Positions 16,395 to 25,255 are shown, counted from the stretch's first letter. The stretch: DNA of 34,546 bases from Draconibacterium orientale (GCA_020718275.1 DYSI01000020.1:1-34546); one strand, 5' to 3'. Notes: generated from the letters alone by a model not told the origin. Numbers and translations: made by a program.

Positions 16395-18305
16395 TTATTT
16401 TATCTTTTTAATATTGGAAATATTAAGTGCATTCTCTGCGACCTTTCCTTCACTAGTATACAGGAAATCCAAAAGTGCTTGGTGTTTTTCAACTACTTTT
16501 CCTCTCACCATCTTCATTGTAGAGTTTAATAATTTGTTCTCCTCGGTAAAGCCCTCATTTAAAACGCCAATAGTAATAGGAATCCAGCGCTGGGGGAATG
16601 CTTTTTCATATTTTCCTCCTGGTAGGTATTCATTAATTTCTGATTCAATGATTTGTATTGTTGCCAAAGCACCGTGGTCCGAATTGATTATGAGTCCTAA
16701 CTCTTTTAGTCGAGTGTTCAAGTTAGCAAGATTAGGATTTACTAGGGCAACGGTATAGTTGTTTTGATTGTTGTATAACATGATTTGATCAATGTACTTG
16801 GATTGCTCAACGATAGCTTCTTCAATCCCTTCGGGACTGTATTTTTCGCCGTCATTTCCGATTAATAAGCTTTTGAATCGACCCAAAACATATAGAAAAC
16901 CATCTGTATCCATATAGCCCATGTCGCCTGTATATAGCCAGCCATCTTTTAAGGCTTCGTTCGTGGCGGATTCATTTTTCCAATAACCTTTCATAATATT
17001 TTCTCCTCTGACTACAATTTCTCCCTTTTCTCCAGTGGCTAAAGTTTTTCCTTCATGATCACAGATTTTTAAATCTAAGTTTTTGACCAGAAAGCCCGAT
17101 GATCCTAATTTATGACGCGCCGGTGCGTTAGATGAGATTATTGGGGCTGATTCGGATAGCCCATAACCTTGATACATTGGTATTCCAATGGCGTAAAAAA
17201 ACTTTTGTAAATCAATATCTAAAAGGGCTCCTCCACCAATAAAGAATTCTAAACGTCCTCCAAATCCTTCACGTACTTTAGCAAATAGGATTTTATCGTA
17301 AATCCAAAGTAGAGGCTTATATTTAAAATTGCCACCTTTTCCTTTATCCCAACCTATTCCATTATATTGGTAGGCAATTTTTAATGCGTGGTTGAAAAGC
17401 TTTTCGATTATTCCACCTTTGTCTTTAATTCCTTTTTCAATGTTTTTTTTGAAATTCTTGGCTAATGCGGGAACACTTAAGAGAAAGGTTGGCTTGGTTT
17501 CTTTGATGTTTTTTGGGATGTTTCGCAATGTTTCTAAGGGTGTTTTACCTAATTCTACTACTGATAAACTAGCTCCATTATCGATAAGTGTGTATAGTCC
17601 AACAGTATGACCAAATGAATGATCCCATGGTAGAATTAATAAGCTAGAGTAATATTCATGAACATGAAGCAAAGATTTGGCTTGTTCCACGTTGGCGGTG
17701 TAATTTCTATGGGTCAACATAATTCCTTTTGGGTCAGCAGTTGTTCCGGAGGTATAACTTATATTGGCAATATCATCGCCTTTAATATTCAAATATATGT
17801 TCTCAAATGCCGAAAATTGAGATTCGAGGTGCTGCTGTCCATTCTTTGATATTTCATTAAATAGAACCTCATTAGTTCGTAATTCAAGAGTAGTTGAGTC
17901 AGTAATAACAATTATTTTTTCAACTTCTTCTAATGAATTAATGATTTGTCGGATTTTTCCTAATTGACGTTCAGTCACCACAATCATTCTACAACCGCTG
18001 TGCTTTATTCTAAAACTTAACTCATCTGGCTCATTAATCTTAATCGACAAAGGAACATTTATTGCACCTAAATATAGCATTCCTAGCTCCGCAATGAGCC
18101 ATTCACTTCTACCTTCTCCGAGTAAAGCTAATCGATCGCCATGTTTGATAGAGAGATTCATTAATCCGATTGAAAAATGATATACTTTCTGTCGGATATC
18201 GTTGTAAGTTAATGGTTGATACGAACTTGAATTGCCTTTTTCCAATACAAGGGTGTTTTGGGAGAATTGCTTTGCGCTTTTTTCGAAAAGTTGTGGTATG
18301 GTCAT
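16395..18305 (-). CDS. Long-chain fatty acid--CoA ligase (AMP-binding family)
   Basis: Activates a carboxylic acid, probably a long-chain fatty acid, to acyl-AMP and then acyl-CoA. The 636-aa protein carries the P-loop ISYTSGTTADPKGIMLTHRN (near 185), the GYGLSESAP motif (near 385), and YTGDMGYMDTDGFLYVLGRFK (near 455). Its C-terminal part KMVRGKVVEKH resembles the FadD15/ACSL-type branch. No signal peptide or membrane span; ATG at 18305. Single gene, convergent with SRAP. The chain-length preference cannot be read from sequence, and other acids are possible. Confidence 0.92.
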   Translation of the reverse strand: MTIPQLFEKSAKQFSQNTLVLEKGNSSSYQPLTYNDIRQKVYHFSIGLMNLSIKHGDRLALLGEGRSEWLIAELGMLYLGAINVPLSIKINEPDELSFRIKHSGCRMIVVTERQLGKIRQIINSLEEVEKIIVITDSTTLELRTNEVLFNEISKNGQQHLESQFSAFENIYLNIKGDDIANISYTSGTTADPKGIMLTHRNYTANVEQAKSLLHVHEYYSSLLILPWDHSFGHTVGLYTLIDNGASLSVVELGKTPLETLRNIPKNIKETKPTFLLSVPALAKNFKKNIEKGIKDKGGIIEKLFNHALKIAYQYNGIGWDKGKGGNFKYKPLLWIYDKILFAKVREGFGGRLEFFIGGGALLDIDLQKFFYAIGIPMYQGYGLSESAPIISSNAPARHKLGSSGFLVKNLDLKICDHEGKTLATGEKGEIVVRGENIMKGYWKNESATNEALKDGWLYTGDMGYMDTDGFLYVLGRFKSLLIGNDGEKYSPEGIEEAIVEQSKYIDQIMLYNNQNNYTVALVNPNLANLNTRLKELGLIINSDHGALATIQIIESEINEYLPGGKYEKAFPQRWIPITIGVLNEGFTEENKLLNSTMKMVRGKVVEKHQALLDFLYTSEGKVAENALNISNIKKIK

Positions 18306-18365
18306 CGCTTAAAATTTGTTAGTCCTTTTGTGACTGCTAAAATAAATAATTTACAATATGATGCA

Positions 18366-18400
18366 AAAAAAAAGAGTCACCGTTTTGGATGACTCTTTTT
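18366..18400 (-). terminator. Terminator of the ompA-family gene
   Basis: AAAAAGAGTCA (18369-18379) pairs with TGACTCTTTTT (18390-18400). Read on the minus strand, the stem runs into nine consecutive T. It lies 22 bp beyond the ompA stop and is A/T symmetrical, so it could also act on the plus strand. Confidence 0.85.
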
Positions 18401-18421
18401 AGGAGATTTCTTTGATGTAGA

Positions 18422-19873
18422 TTACTGTATTACTGAGAAGTCCACTCTACGATTAGCATGATCTCTTGGGAATAACAAGAACTCTTCACCATTAGGTTGT
18501 GTTTCTAATCTTGACCCTTCAATTCCGTAATCTTTTATGAGGATATTCTTTATTTTCTCACATCGACGAGTACTAAGGTCGTCATTATAAGGATTTGTAC
18601 CATGTTTATCGGTATTCCCTGAAATCAATATTCTGGATTCTGGGTACATTTTCATATACAATGCAACGTTTATTATGTTAAATTCTCCAGTCGAATCCAC
18701 CACTGTTTTATCAAATTCAAAGAAAACAGGGGAGAAGAAAATAGCTGGGGCTCCGCGCATTGGTTTACGGTTATTGCCGGTACCATTGGTATTAGGTTTA
18801 GTAGGAGTGCCGTTATTTCCACCACCATTAAGATTATTTTGAGGATAATCATTACCTTGGTTACGAGGCTGGGCGTTGCGAGCTATTATTGGCTCACCTG
18901 TTACAGAATCTGGGTACATTATGGCAATACCTTGGAAGTTAACGATTGAACCTTTAGGGCTGAGTAATTCCAAATCTCTACAATTTGGCACCTTATCATT
19001 ATCATCATCCACAGTGGAAGTATCGCAAGGATCTATCTTGTTTTCTTGGCAGCATTTTTCAGTTTCTTCAATGTTGTTGCCCATATCTACAATTTTTTCT
19101 TCTATAGAGCGCATATAATCTGGTTTTGGATTCCACTTATAAGCTTCTTCAAGTTTCCCAAATGTGTAGTGAACTCCTAAAGCAACATGACTATAATTGT
19201 CTAATTCAGATAAAGTTACTATTTTGGAGTCTAAATTATCAACCGGAGTGTTCTGAACACCTATTTCTAAATAAACATCGAGGTGGTTGCTAATTCTATA
19301 GGCAAAATCCATCCCTACATTAAAACAAGAGGTGATTTTCATCTTATCTTTATTACCTTGGGCATCGTATCCAACATAATTGGTGATATTATCATTCAAA
19401 TCATATGATATCGAATGATACCCAAAGAAACCAGCTCCAACGTATAAGGTAGCATTCCATTTTTTGTTATACATATAAGGTGCTACTAGATTGGTCATAT
19501 TTACAGTGAAGTCAAGCGAAAGGTCGCGAACATCAGCCTCAAACCAATTGTCAGCTCTTTCTGAAAACATCTTTCCCATTGTGAAATTTGAGCGGATTCC
19601 GAATCTTTGATTAAACTCCCGACCACCTTGTATGTCAAACATCCAATTGAATTTACCTTTTTTACCAGTTCCAGGAAAATAGGTGTGTTCCGCCAAGTCT
19701 CCATAAAATTGATAAACGCCAAAAGCGCCTCCAATATACCAGCGATTATACTCAGTGAAAGTAGTGTCTGTCCAAGGTACTTGACTAACAGACGTTTGAG
19801 CATAGGAGCTTTTGGTATATAAGCTGCTAACTCCGATTAGTAACAGGGTAAATAATAGTGTTATTTTTTTCAT
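18422..19873 (-). CDS. OmpA-family outer-membrane protein with peptidoglycan-binding domain
   Basis: Links the outer membrane to peptidoglycan. From the ATG at 19873 the protein is 483 aa. Signal peptide 1-26 (MKKITLLFTLLLIGVSSLYTKSSYAQ) and an N-terminal beta-barrel to about 240 are followed by a cysteine-containing Ca-type segment (CCQENKIDPC...DDDNDKVPNC, 274-298) resembling a degenerate thrombospondin-3 repeat. An Asn/Gly-rich linker (330-370) leads to an OmpA_C domain (380-483). Asp422 and Arg437 in GNTDKHGTNPY...LSTRR sit 15 residues apart, like the E. coli OmpA pair that binds diaminopimelate. The track adds ten residues from an upstream start; the signal peptide favours 19873. Its leader contains a perfect 75-bp tandem duplication. 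Divergent from a barrel-SPOR gene. Confidence 0.93.
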   Translation of the reverse strand: MKKITLLFTLLLIGVSSLYTKSSYAQTSVSQVPWTDTTFTEYNRWYIGGAFGVYQFYGDLAEHTYFPGTGKKGKFNWMFDIQGGREFNQRFGIRSNFTMGKMFSERADNWFEADVRDLSLDFTVNMTNLVAPYMYNKKWNATLYVGAGFFGYHSISYDLNDNITNYVGYDAQGNKDKMKITSCFNVGMDFAYRISNHLDVYLEIGVQNTPVDNLDSKIVTLSELDNYSHVALGVHYTFGKLEEAYKWNPKPDYMRSIEEKIVDMGNNIEETEKCCQENKIDPCDTSTVDDDNDKVPNCRDLELLSPKGSIVNFQGIAIMYPDSVTGEPIIARNAQPRNQGNDYPQNNLNGGGNNGTPTKPNTNGTGNNRKPMRGAPAIFFSPVFFEFDKTVVDSTGEFNIINVALYMKMYPESRILISGNTDKHGTNPYNDDLSTRRCEKIKNILIKDYGIEGSRLETQPNGEEFLLFPRDHANRRVDFSVIQ

Positions 19874-19881
19874 ATGTAGTT

Positions 19882-20031
19882 GTTTATACGCTTGAATTTT
19901 CAATTGTGTATCTTTAACGGTGCTATGTAAAGATTTGTTTCAATTTTGAAACGCAAGTTTATACGCTTGAATTTTCAATTGTGTATCTTTAACGGTGCTA
20001 TGTAAAGATTTGTTTCAATTTTGAAACGCAA
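19882..20031. repeat. Perfect 75-bp tandem duplication in the ompA leader
   Basis: Copy 1 (19882-19956) and copy 2 (19957-20031) are identical over all 75 bases. Each unit carries the inverted repeats GTTTCAA-TT-TTGAAAC and TTGAA-TT-TTCAA. The array lies between the ompA ATG (19873) and its -7 element (20036-20029, overlapping the outer end by 3 bp), so most of both copies should be in the transcribed 5' UTR. Confidence 0.97.
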
Positions 20032-20058
20032 AGGTACGAACATTTATAAAAAAAACAA
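20029..20058 (-). promoter_or_regulatory. ompA-gene promoter (TTG-N19-TACCTTTG, minus strand)
   Basis: Plus-strand CAAAGGTA (20029-20036) reads TACCTTTG on the minus strand; CAA at 20056-20058 gives TTG with a 19-bp spacer. Transcription would start near 20022 and run through the 75-bp repeats. The junction between copies does not recreate TACCTTTG, so the duplication does not double the promoter. Confidence 0.72.
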
Positions 20059-20083
20059 CTGTGATTTATATTCCTTTTTATTA

Positions 20084-20091
20084 TATATTTG
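20084..20091 (+). promoter_or_regulatory. Probable promoter -7 of the barrel-SPOR gene
   Basis: TATATTTG matches TAnnTTTG exactly, 43 bp before the ATG at 20134. It is back to back with the ompA promoter, whose -33 lies 26 bp away, so a single regulator could govern both. Confidence 0.55.
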
Positions 20092-20133
20092 CCCTTGAAA
20101 AAATACCATTAATCTAATTCCTTGTTTTTACTT

Positions 20134-21915
20134 ATGAAAAAGATTTCAATTTCATTTTTTGTCGCATTGTTTTTGTTAATTTCAGGCTTTGTCATGGCTC
20201 AAACAGGCTCCAATACCGATCAAAATTCTCCAAAAGTTTACTTATGGAAAACAAGTGCAAATCTGGGAAGTAGTCTCCTTTGGGGTGATGCTGCATCAAG
20301 TGATAATCCTTTTAGTAGGTGGTTTAGCCCTGAATCTCAATTAACTGCAGGTCTAACTTTAAATAGAAAACTCACCAATACTTTTTGGTTGCAAGCTTCT
20401 GTTCAGAAAGGTTGGTTTTATGGTGAACGGAGTAAATGGACTGGTGATGTTTACCACCCAATCGTAACTTCCAAAACAAGCTTTATTGATTATCATCTAG
20501 GATTAAATGTGGATTTTACTTCCTTGTTTGGTTTTAAACCTGATAGATTAATCACGGTATATGGATTCGGAGGGATAGGATTAGTGCAGTATAATGCTGA
20601 AAGTTTTGCTGATGCGGTCTCCTATGATGTTGTGAAAGATAATGCCATTATCATACCTTGGGGTGGGGGGGTTCGGCTACGGCTGAATGAACGTTGGAGT
20701 ATTTATGGCGAAAGTAATTTTCGTAATACGCTTGTTGATGATATTGATGCTTATGTCGGTGGTGGAACTGATGTGAACGATATTTATTCAATCACTGGCT
20801 TTGGACTAACTTACGATTTCGGAGTCAAAAGAGAGAAAAAACCAAAAATTATTGTTAGTCCTGTTAAACCGGATACTACATTGGCAGAAGCCCCTGTACC
20901 AGTAGACATTTTATTCAATACAAATCTTCCTACTGAAATTGTTTCTAATGCAAGCTATGATGTTTCTTCGTCTATTGATTTAGGTGCACTCAGCACTAAA
21001 GCAGCCTATTTAATTACCATTCCTGAAGACTTCTATATCACTAATGTAAAGGTAGAGGGAGCAACTGTTCAACAAGACTTAAATATTATTAAAATTACTT
21101 GGGACGCTTTAATAAGCGACAAACAAACAATTTCGTATAATCTTGCGACTGGGGGGTTGGAAAAGGAACAATATATTATCGCAAGTAGTATTGAGTATAG
21201 TGAAAATAACGAGCACAAAGTTAAGTTCTTTAATAATAGATTAAATGTGAATGTAGCGGTTGTTGCTACTAATAACCAAAAACCGAACGACAATATTGGT
21301 GAAGTTATTTCAACCGATAACCAGACTACCACGTCTGTAGGTAAAAATCAAGGGAATGAAAGCAAGCCAACTTTGCAAACGCCTGTTTTAGAATACAGAG
21401 TTCAAGTTGCTGCCGTTTACGGTGGAACAACCTCTATTAAAATGTTAAATAAAAAGTATGGCCTTACTGAAGAAATATATGAGGATTTAAGTAAAACTTC
21501 CAACAAATACACCGTCGGTAAATTCAGTAGCTACGGGGAAGCAATTCGTAGTTCAGCTTTAACTAAAGTACCTGGCTCTTACGTTGTTGTATTTAAAGAT
21601 GGAAAATATATTGGACTACTTGAACAAACTAATCCTGATGTAATGGATCAGAACGGTATCTATCCAGAAGGGGAGACCTTCAAAATTCAAATTGCAGCCT
21701 CAAAGGGTAGAACTTATTCAATTGCGAAACTTGCATATAAATACGGTGTAGCTGAAAGTGACATTACTGAAGACGAAATTGCAGGCTGGTATCAGTACAC
21801 ATTGGGTAAATTTAGAAGCGCTGAAGAGTCAATGGAAATGCTAAAGCAGATAAAAAGTAAACTTCCACAAGCCTATTTGGTTAAATTTATGAATGGTAAA
21901 CGAGTCCCGAGATAA
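20134..21915 (+). CDS. Outer-membrane-type beta protein with two C-terminal SPOR-like repeats
   Basis: Likely envelope protein joining an outer-membrane barrel to peptidoglycan. The 593-aa product has a signal peptide (MKKISISFFVALFLLISGFVMAQ) and an OmpA-type barrel-like region to about 235 with alternating aromatic strands (FGFKPDRLITVYGFGGIGL). A beta-sandwich-like middle covers about 250-390 and a polar linker follows. Two tandem SPOR-like units complete it: EYRVQVAAVYGG...YTVGKFSSYGEA and FKIQIAASKGR...YTLGKFRSAEES. SPOR domains bind denuded glycan at division sites. The track start at 20122 is TTG; ATG 20134 begins the signal peptide. Transcribed away from ompA out of a shared 260-bp region. 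The exact family is unknown to me. Confidence 0.8.
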   Translation: MKKISISFFVALFLLISGFVMAQTGSNTDQNSPKVYLWKTSANLGSSLLWGDAASSDNPFSRWFSPESQLTAGLTLNRKLTNTFWLQASVQKGWFYGERSKWTGDVYHPIVTSKTSFIDYHLGLNVDFTSLFGFKPDRLITVYGFGGIGLVQYNAESFADAVSYDVVKDNAIIIPWGGGVRLRLNERWSIYGESNFRNTLVDDIDAYVGGGTDVNDIYSITGFGLTYDFGVKREKKPKIIVSPVKPDTTLAEAPVPVDILFNTNLPTEIVSNASYDVSSSIDLGALSTKAAYLITIPEDFYITNVKVEGATVQQDLNIIKITWDALISDKQTISYNLATGGLEKEQYIIASSIEYSENNEHKVKFFNNRLNVNVAVVATNNQKPNDNIGEVISTDNQTTTSVGKNQGNESKPTLQTPVLEYRVQVAAVYGGTTSIKMLNKKYGLTEEIYEDLSKTSNKYTVGKFSSYGEAIRSSALTKVPGSYVVVFKDGKYIGLLEQTNPDVMDQNGIYPEGETFKIQIAASKGRTYSIAKLAYKYGVAESDITEDEIAGWYQYTLGKFRSAEESMEMLKQIKSKLPQAYLVKFMNGKRVPR

Positions 21916-22005
21916 TATTTTTGTTCTGTAAATCACGGTGACTACTTATATTTTAAGGTGATTCTGTAGTTAAAAAAATTATTTTTTTAATACAATTACT
22001 ATTTA

Positions 22006-22013
22006 TAACTTTG
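22006..22013 (+). promoter_or_regulatory. Probable promoter -7 of the OmpA-like/TPR lipoprotein gene
   Basis: TAACTTTG, an exact TAnnTTTG match, followed by GC; it leaves a leader of about 60 nt. No good TTG at -33. Confidence 0.55.
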
Positions 22014-22082
22014 CAAACTATTTAAAAGATAAATACATAAAGGAATTAAATTAATAAGTTAGATAATTAAAACAAACTAAAG

Positions 22083-23768
22083 ATGCGTAATTTTAGAACA
22101 TTATTGGTAATGCTGTTGGCAATTTTCGTAGCCAGTTGTGGTAGTTTGAAAATGCCAGACCCTTTTCATGTTAACCCTAATCCATTGGTAAATAAAGGTG
22201 GTAAGGTTAGTTTTACTGTTAATGATACGATTCCACCAAAAGGTTTTCCCAAGAAGGAAATCGTAAAAGTGGAGCCTTATCTCAAATATGAAGGTGGCTC
22301 ATTAGCACTAAAACCGCTTCTCCTTAAAGGAGAAAAAGCTCAAGGCGAAGGAATTGTTATAGGTTATAAAACGGGTGCTCCAATGACTTACACCGACGTT
22401 TTTGATTACAAACCTGAAATGCAAACCTCCGAATTATGGGCTAAAGTTACCTCATTAAAAGGTGGAAAAGAAACTCCAATTACTGATGTTAAAATTGCCT
22501 CAGGTATTGTAATTACCTCTACACGAGTTGGTCGTGGCGAAAGTGTTCAACTCGCCCCTCATGCTTATGTTAAAGAAACAATCATTTCCTCTAAGTCTAC
22601 CCTTTATTTCGAATACAATCAATCTAGTTTAAATACCAACCTAAAATTAAATAAGGATGGAAAAACCGCTATTGATGAAATGCTTGGTTTCCTTTCAAAA
22701 GGATATAAAATAAAAGATTTTAGTATTGCTGCTTGGGCTTCACCAGAAGGAGAATTAACCCTAAATCAAGAATTATCTGACGAACGTGGTGCAACCGCTA
22801 AGAAATTTATTGAAGAGAGATTGAAAAAAGCTAAAGTAAATATGGGTGATGTTAAACTTAATGTTACTTCTAAAGGTGCTGATTATGATGGTTTCATGAC
22901 TGCTCTAAACGCTTCTAATATTGAAGATAAAAACACAATTTCTAACGTTATTAAATCACAAGCTAACAAATCAGCTCGTGAGCAACAAATTAGAAATATG
23001 ACCGTAATTTATAAAGAAGTAGAAGATATGCTATCGGTGCTTCGTAGAGCTGATTTTGTTATTAACTGCTACGAACCAAAACGTACTGATGAACAAATCG
23101 CCGCATTATCAACCACCTATGTAGATAGCTTGACTTTAGAAGAGATTCTTTATGCTGCTACTCTAACTCAAGATCTTAATACCCAATTAAAAATCTACAA
23201 AGCTGCCATCGCAAAAAATAACCAATGCTGGAGAGCTTATAATAATGTTGCTGCAATCGATATTAAGTTAGGTAATGTGGAAGAAGCTGCTCAATTCCTC
23301 GAAAAAGCTAGTTCTCTGAAATCTGGTCAAGGGGTAGTTGAAAACAATATGGGTGTTTTAGCTGCTTGGAATAAAGACTATGTAGCGGCTAAAAAACATT
23401 ATGATGCAGCTCAAGCCGCTGGTGTTGATGTTAAATACAATATGGGCGTTATTAAAATGTTAAATGGTGACTTCGGTGCTGCCGAGGCTGCTTTTGGTAG
23501 CAAAACTTGTGATTATAATCTAGCCCTAGCCCAATTTGAAAATGGTAAAACTGCTGAAGCTACTAAAACTTTAGATTGTTCTGAAAAATCAGGTGAGGTG
23601 TATTATTTACTAGCTGTAATTGGTGCTCGTACTAACAATACTTCTATGGTTGTTACCAATTTGCAAAAAGCTATTGAAGCTGTACCTGCTTATAAAAATG
23701 AAGCTAAAAAAGATAAAGAGTTTTGTAAAATGAAAACAAGTAGCGATTTTCAAAATTTGCTTAACTAA
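22083..23768 (+). CDS. Lipoprotein with OmpA-like domain and C-terminal TPR repeats
   Basis: Envelope lipoprotein of unknown exact role. The 561-aa protein has a signal peptide with lipobox FVASCGS (Cys19), then a beta-rich region to about 165. An OmpA-like domain follows (STLYFEYNQSSLN, then AAWASPEGELTLNQELSDERG, an Asp-to-Ser variant of the peptidoglycan-binding loop that keeps the Arg). Helical TPR-type repeats run from about 345 to the end (CWRAYNNVAAIDIKLGNVEEAAQFLEKA, ENNMGVLAAWNKDYVAAKKHYDAA). It resembles OmpA/TPR envelope proteins of Bacteroidota. The type IX secretion protein PorE has related parts in another order, but no other T9SS gene is nearby. It has its own promoter and a strong terminator. 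Confidence 0.82.
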   Translation: MRNFRTLLVMLLAIFVASCGSLKMPDPFHVNPNPLVNKGGKVSFTVNDTIPPKGFPKKEIVKVEPYLKYEGGSLALKPLLLKGEKAQGEGIVIGYKTGAPMTYTDVFDYKPEMQTSELWAKVTSLKGGKETPITDVKIASGIVITSTRVGRGESVQLAPHAYVKETIISSKSTLYFEYNQSSLNTNLKLNKDGKTAIDEMLGFLSKGYKIKDFSIAAWASPEGELTLNQELSDERGATAKKFIEERLKKAKVNMGDVKLNVTSKGADYDGFMTALNASNIEDKNTISNVIKSQANKSAREQQIRNMTVIYKEVEDMLSVLRRADFVINCYEPKRTDEQIAALSTTYVDSLTLEEILYAATLTQDLNTQLKIYKAAIAKNNQCWRAYNNVAAIDIKLGNVEEAAQFLEKASSLKSGQGVVENNMGVLAAWNKDYVAAKKHYDAAQAAGVDVKYNMGVIKMLNGDFGAAEAAFGSKTCDYNLALAQFENGKTAEATKTLDCSEKSGEVYYLLAVIGARTNNTSMVVTNLQKAIEAVPAYKNEAKKDKEFCKMKTSSDFQNLLN

Positions 23769-23790
23769 TTAGAAAAGTTTATAAAAAATT

Positions 23791-23827
23791 AAGAGGCGGA
23801 TTCGGAAGAATTCGCCTCTTTCTTTTT
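23791..23827. terminator. Strong, probably bidirectional terminator
   Basis: AAGAGGCGGATTC (23791-23803) pairs over 13 bp (one G-T wobble) with GAATTCGCCTCTT (23808-23820) across a GGAA tetraloop. TCTTTTT follows on the plus strand and AATTTTTTAT on the minus strand. It sits between convergent genes. Confidence 0.9.
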
Positions 23828-23885
23828 AAACTAATTAGCTTTGCTTGGATGAACCTTTGCATACTAGAGTCAGTGGCTCGTTTTT

Positions 23886-24254
23886 TTATTTCTTGAATAT
23901 AAAGTAAACAGCCAAAATTAAAAAAACAAAACCAATCAAGTGATTTATTTTGAAGGTCTCAGTTTTGAAAAAGATTAATGTAAAAGCCATGAATACGACA
24001 AGGGTAATAACTTCTTGAATTACTTTAAGCTCAACTAACGAAAATGGACCACCATTTTCGTTAAAGCCAATTCTGTTGGCTGGTACTTGGAAGAAATACT
24101 CGAAGAGTGCTATCCCCCAACTGAATAGTACAATTCCTAACAAACTTAGTTTTGCAAACCATGAATATTGGGCAAATTTTAGATGCCCGTACCATGCCAA
24201 GGTCATAAAGGTGTTGGATAAAATCAAAAGGGAGATGGTAATGATTGCTTTCAT
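23886..24254 (-). CDS. DUF486 (DMT-superfamily) membrane protein
   Basis: Small inner-membrane protein of unknown substrate. The 122-aa product has four hydrophobic helices (MKAIITISLLILSNTFMTLAW; LSLLGIVLFSWGIALFEYFF; VITLVVFMAFTLIFF; LIGFVFLILAVYFIF). The family motif ALFEYFFQVPANRIG with the following GPFSLVELKVIQEVI is typical of DUF486. Length is normal. It begins 1 bp after the stop of the upstream HTH gene, so the two form an operon; whether the regulator senses something the membrane protein handles is unknown. Confidence 0.87.
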   Translation of the reverse strand: MKAIITISLLILSNTFMTLAWYGHLKFAQYSWFAKLSLLGIVLFSWGIALFEYFFQVPANRIGFNENGGPFSLVELKVIQEVITLVVFMAFTLIFFKTETFKINHLIGFVFLILAVYFIFKK

Positions 24255-24255
24255 C

Positions 24256-25248
24256 TTAACTGTGTAATACTCTTTGTTTTAATGTTTCAATATTAGTGAA
24301 TGCCTTTCTGAAAAATTGGTATCTGAGCTTTTCTGACACTTTACTCATTGGAGTGGCTTTTTTAATCATATTGTTCAACCATTGCTCCGAAAGATTGCAG
24401 TAGGTTTTGTTTAATGTGGAAATTGTACTAAAGCTCATGTGTCCTAGATAAACACTTTTTGTATTGCCTAAGTCAACCAATACGCAATTATTGCCGATCT
24501 CTATTTCGCTAAAATATAGTTCATAATAAGCCTTCTGTCCTGATTCACTGGTACTGCCTATGAGTTTATGCCCAACTTCAGCTTGTAGTTGAATGTCTTT
24601 CAGAAGTTGGGCTAATTCTGATAATACATTAATTACTAGTTCATTGTTTTCAAATCTGCCTGATTCCCAGAAAAACTCTATTTGCTTTATTACGCTGTAA
24701 TAGGTGGTGTCAGTCCATATTTCTATTGAGGGTATCTCTAAATAGGTTTCAAAAATTTGTCTTCCTCCATTTTTTAATTGTTCAGGTATTGAGTTCTGTG
24801 AAAACTTTTTGCCCTCGCTATCATTATTATTTAAGATGGCTTCCATCCAATAGAATATTTTAAAAGCTCCGAGCAAAGGGTATTTATAATTATAGAAAAT
24901 GGGAATATCCTCGCAAGCATAGGTAATTTTATGTTGCTTTGCGTTCCTTATCAAGTTCAAATCCTTTATCATAACCTCTAAATAGGTGTTGAAACTTTCA
25001 ATTTTGTTTTCGAGCTTCAAATATGAAAAAGTGACTGAATTGATGTCTATCTCATCGAAAACATCAAATGAAATTTTGAAATTTCTACATAACTTTGTGA
25101 CTTCATCAATGGTTAGTTGCGTTGATCCACGGATTCGACGGTAGGCACTATCTTGTGAAATCTCTAATATTTCAGATAACTCATTTACTAAACTGGCATT
25201 AGCTGGTAGTATATCCTCTATTTTCTTTAAAAAGTCGTTTTGTGTCAT
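24256..25248 (-). CDS. Helix-turn-helix transcriptional regulator of a Bacteroidota family
   Basis: Probable DNA-binding regulator. From the ATG at 25248 it is 330 aa. The first 70 residues contain an HTH resembling the Cro/C1 or phage-repressor type (SLVNELSEILEISQDSAYRRIRG, then LTIDEVTKLCRNFKIS). The remaining 260 residues are helical with no catalytic motif visible, likely a sensing or oligomerisation domain. I recognise the general architecture from Bacteroidota but know no ligand. The 18-residue track extension starts at TTG and runs through a TTTGCAAA palindrome upstream, so it is rejected. Regulation is probably autogenous through the palindromes at 25256-25334. Operon with DUF486. 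Confidence 0.75.
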   Translation of the reverse strand: MTQNDFLKKIEDILPANASLVNELSEILEISQDSAYRRIRGSTQLTIDEVTKLCRNFKISFDVFDEIDINSVTFSYLKLENKIESFNTYLEVMIKDLNLIRNAKQHKITYACEDIPIFYNYKYPLLGAFKIFYWMEAILNNNDSEGKKFSQNSIPEQLKNGGRQIFETYLEIPSIEIWTDTTYYSVIKQIEFFWESGRFENNELVINVLSELAQLLKDIQLQAEVGHKLIGSTSESGQKAYYELYFSEIEIGNNCVLVDLGNTKSVYLGHMSFSTISTLNKTYCNLSEQWLNNMIKKATPMSKVSEKLRYQFFRKAFTNIETLKQRVLHS

Positions 25249-25255
25249 AAAATGT

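Noticed and set aside
19882-20031. CRISPR array or insertion-sequence end
   Set aside because: The two 75-bp copies are directly adjacent with no spacer, there are no cas genes or transposase, and no flanking target duplication.
21931-21965. Terminator after the barrel-SPOR gene
   Set aside because: AATCAC/GTGATT could pair, but the loop is long and no T-run follows.
22083-23768. Type IX secretion component PorE
   Set aside because: Domain order differs (OmpA-like before TPR, no propeller), and no other por/gld/spr gene is in the window.
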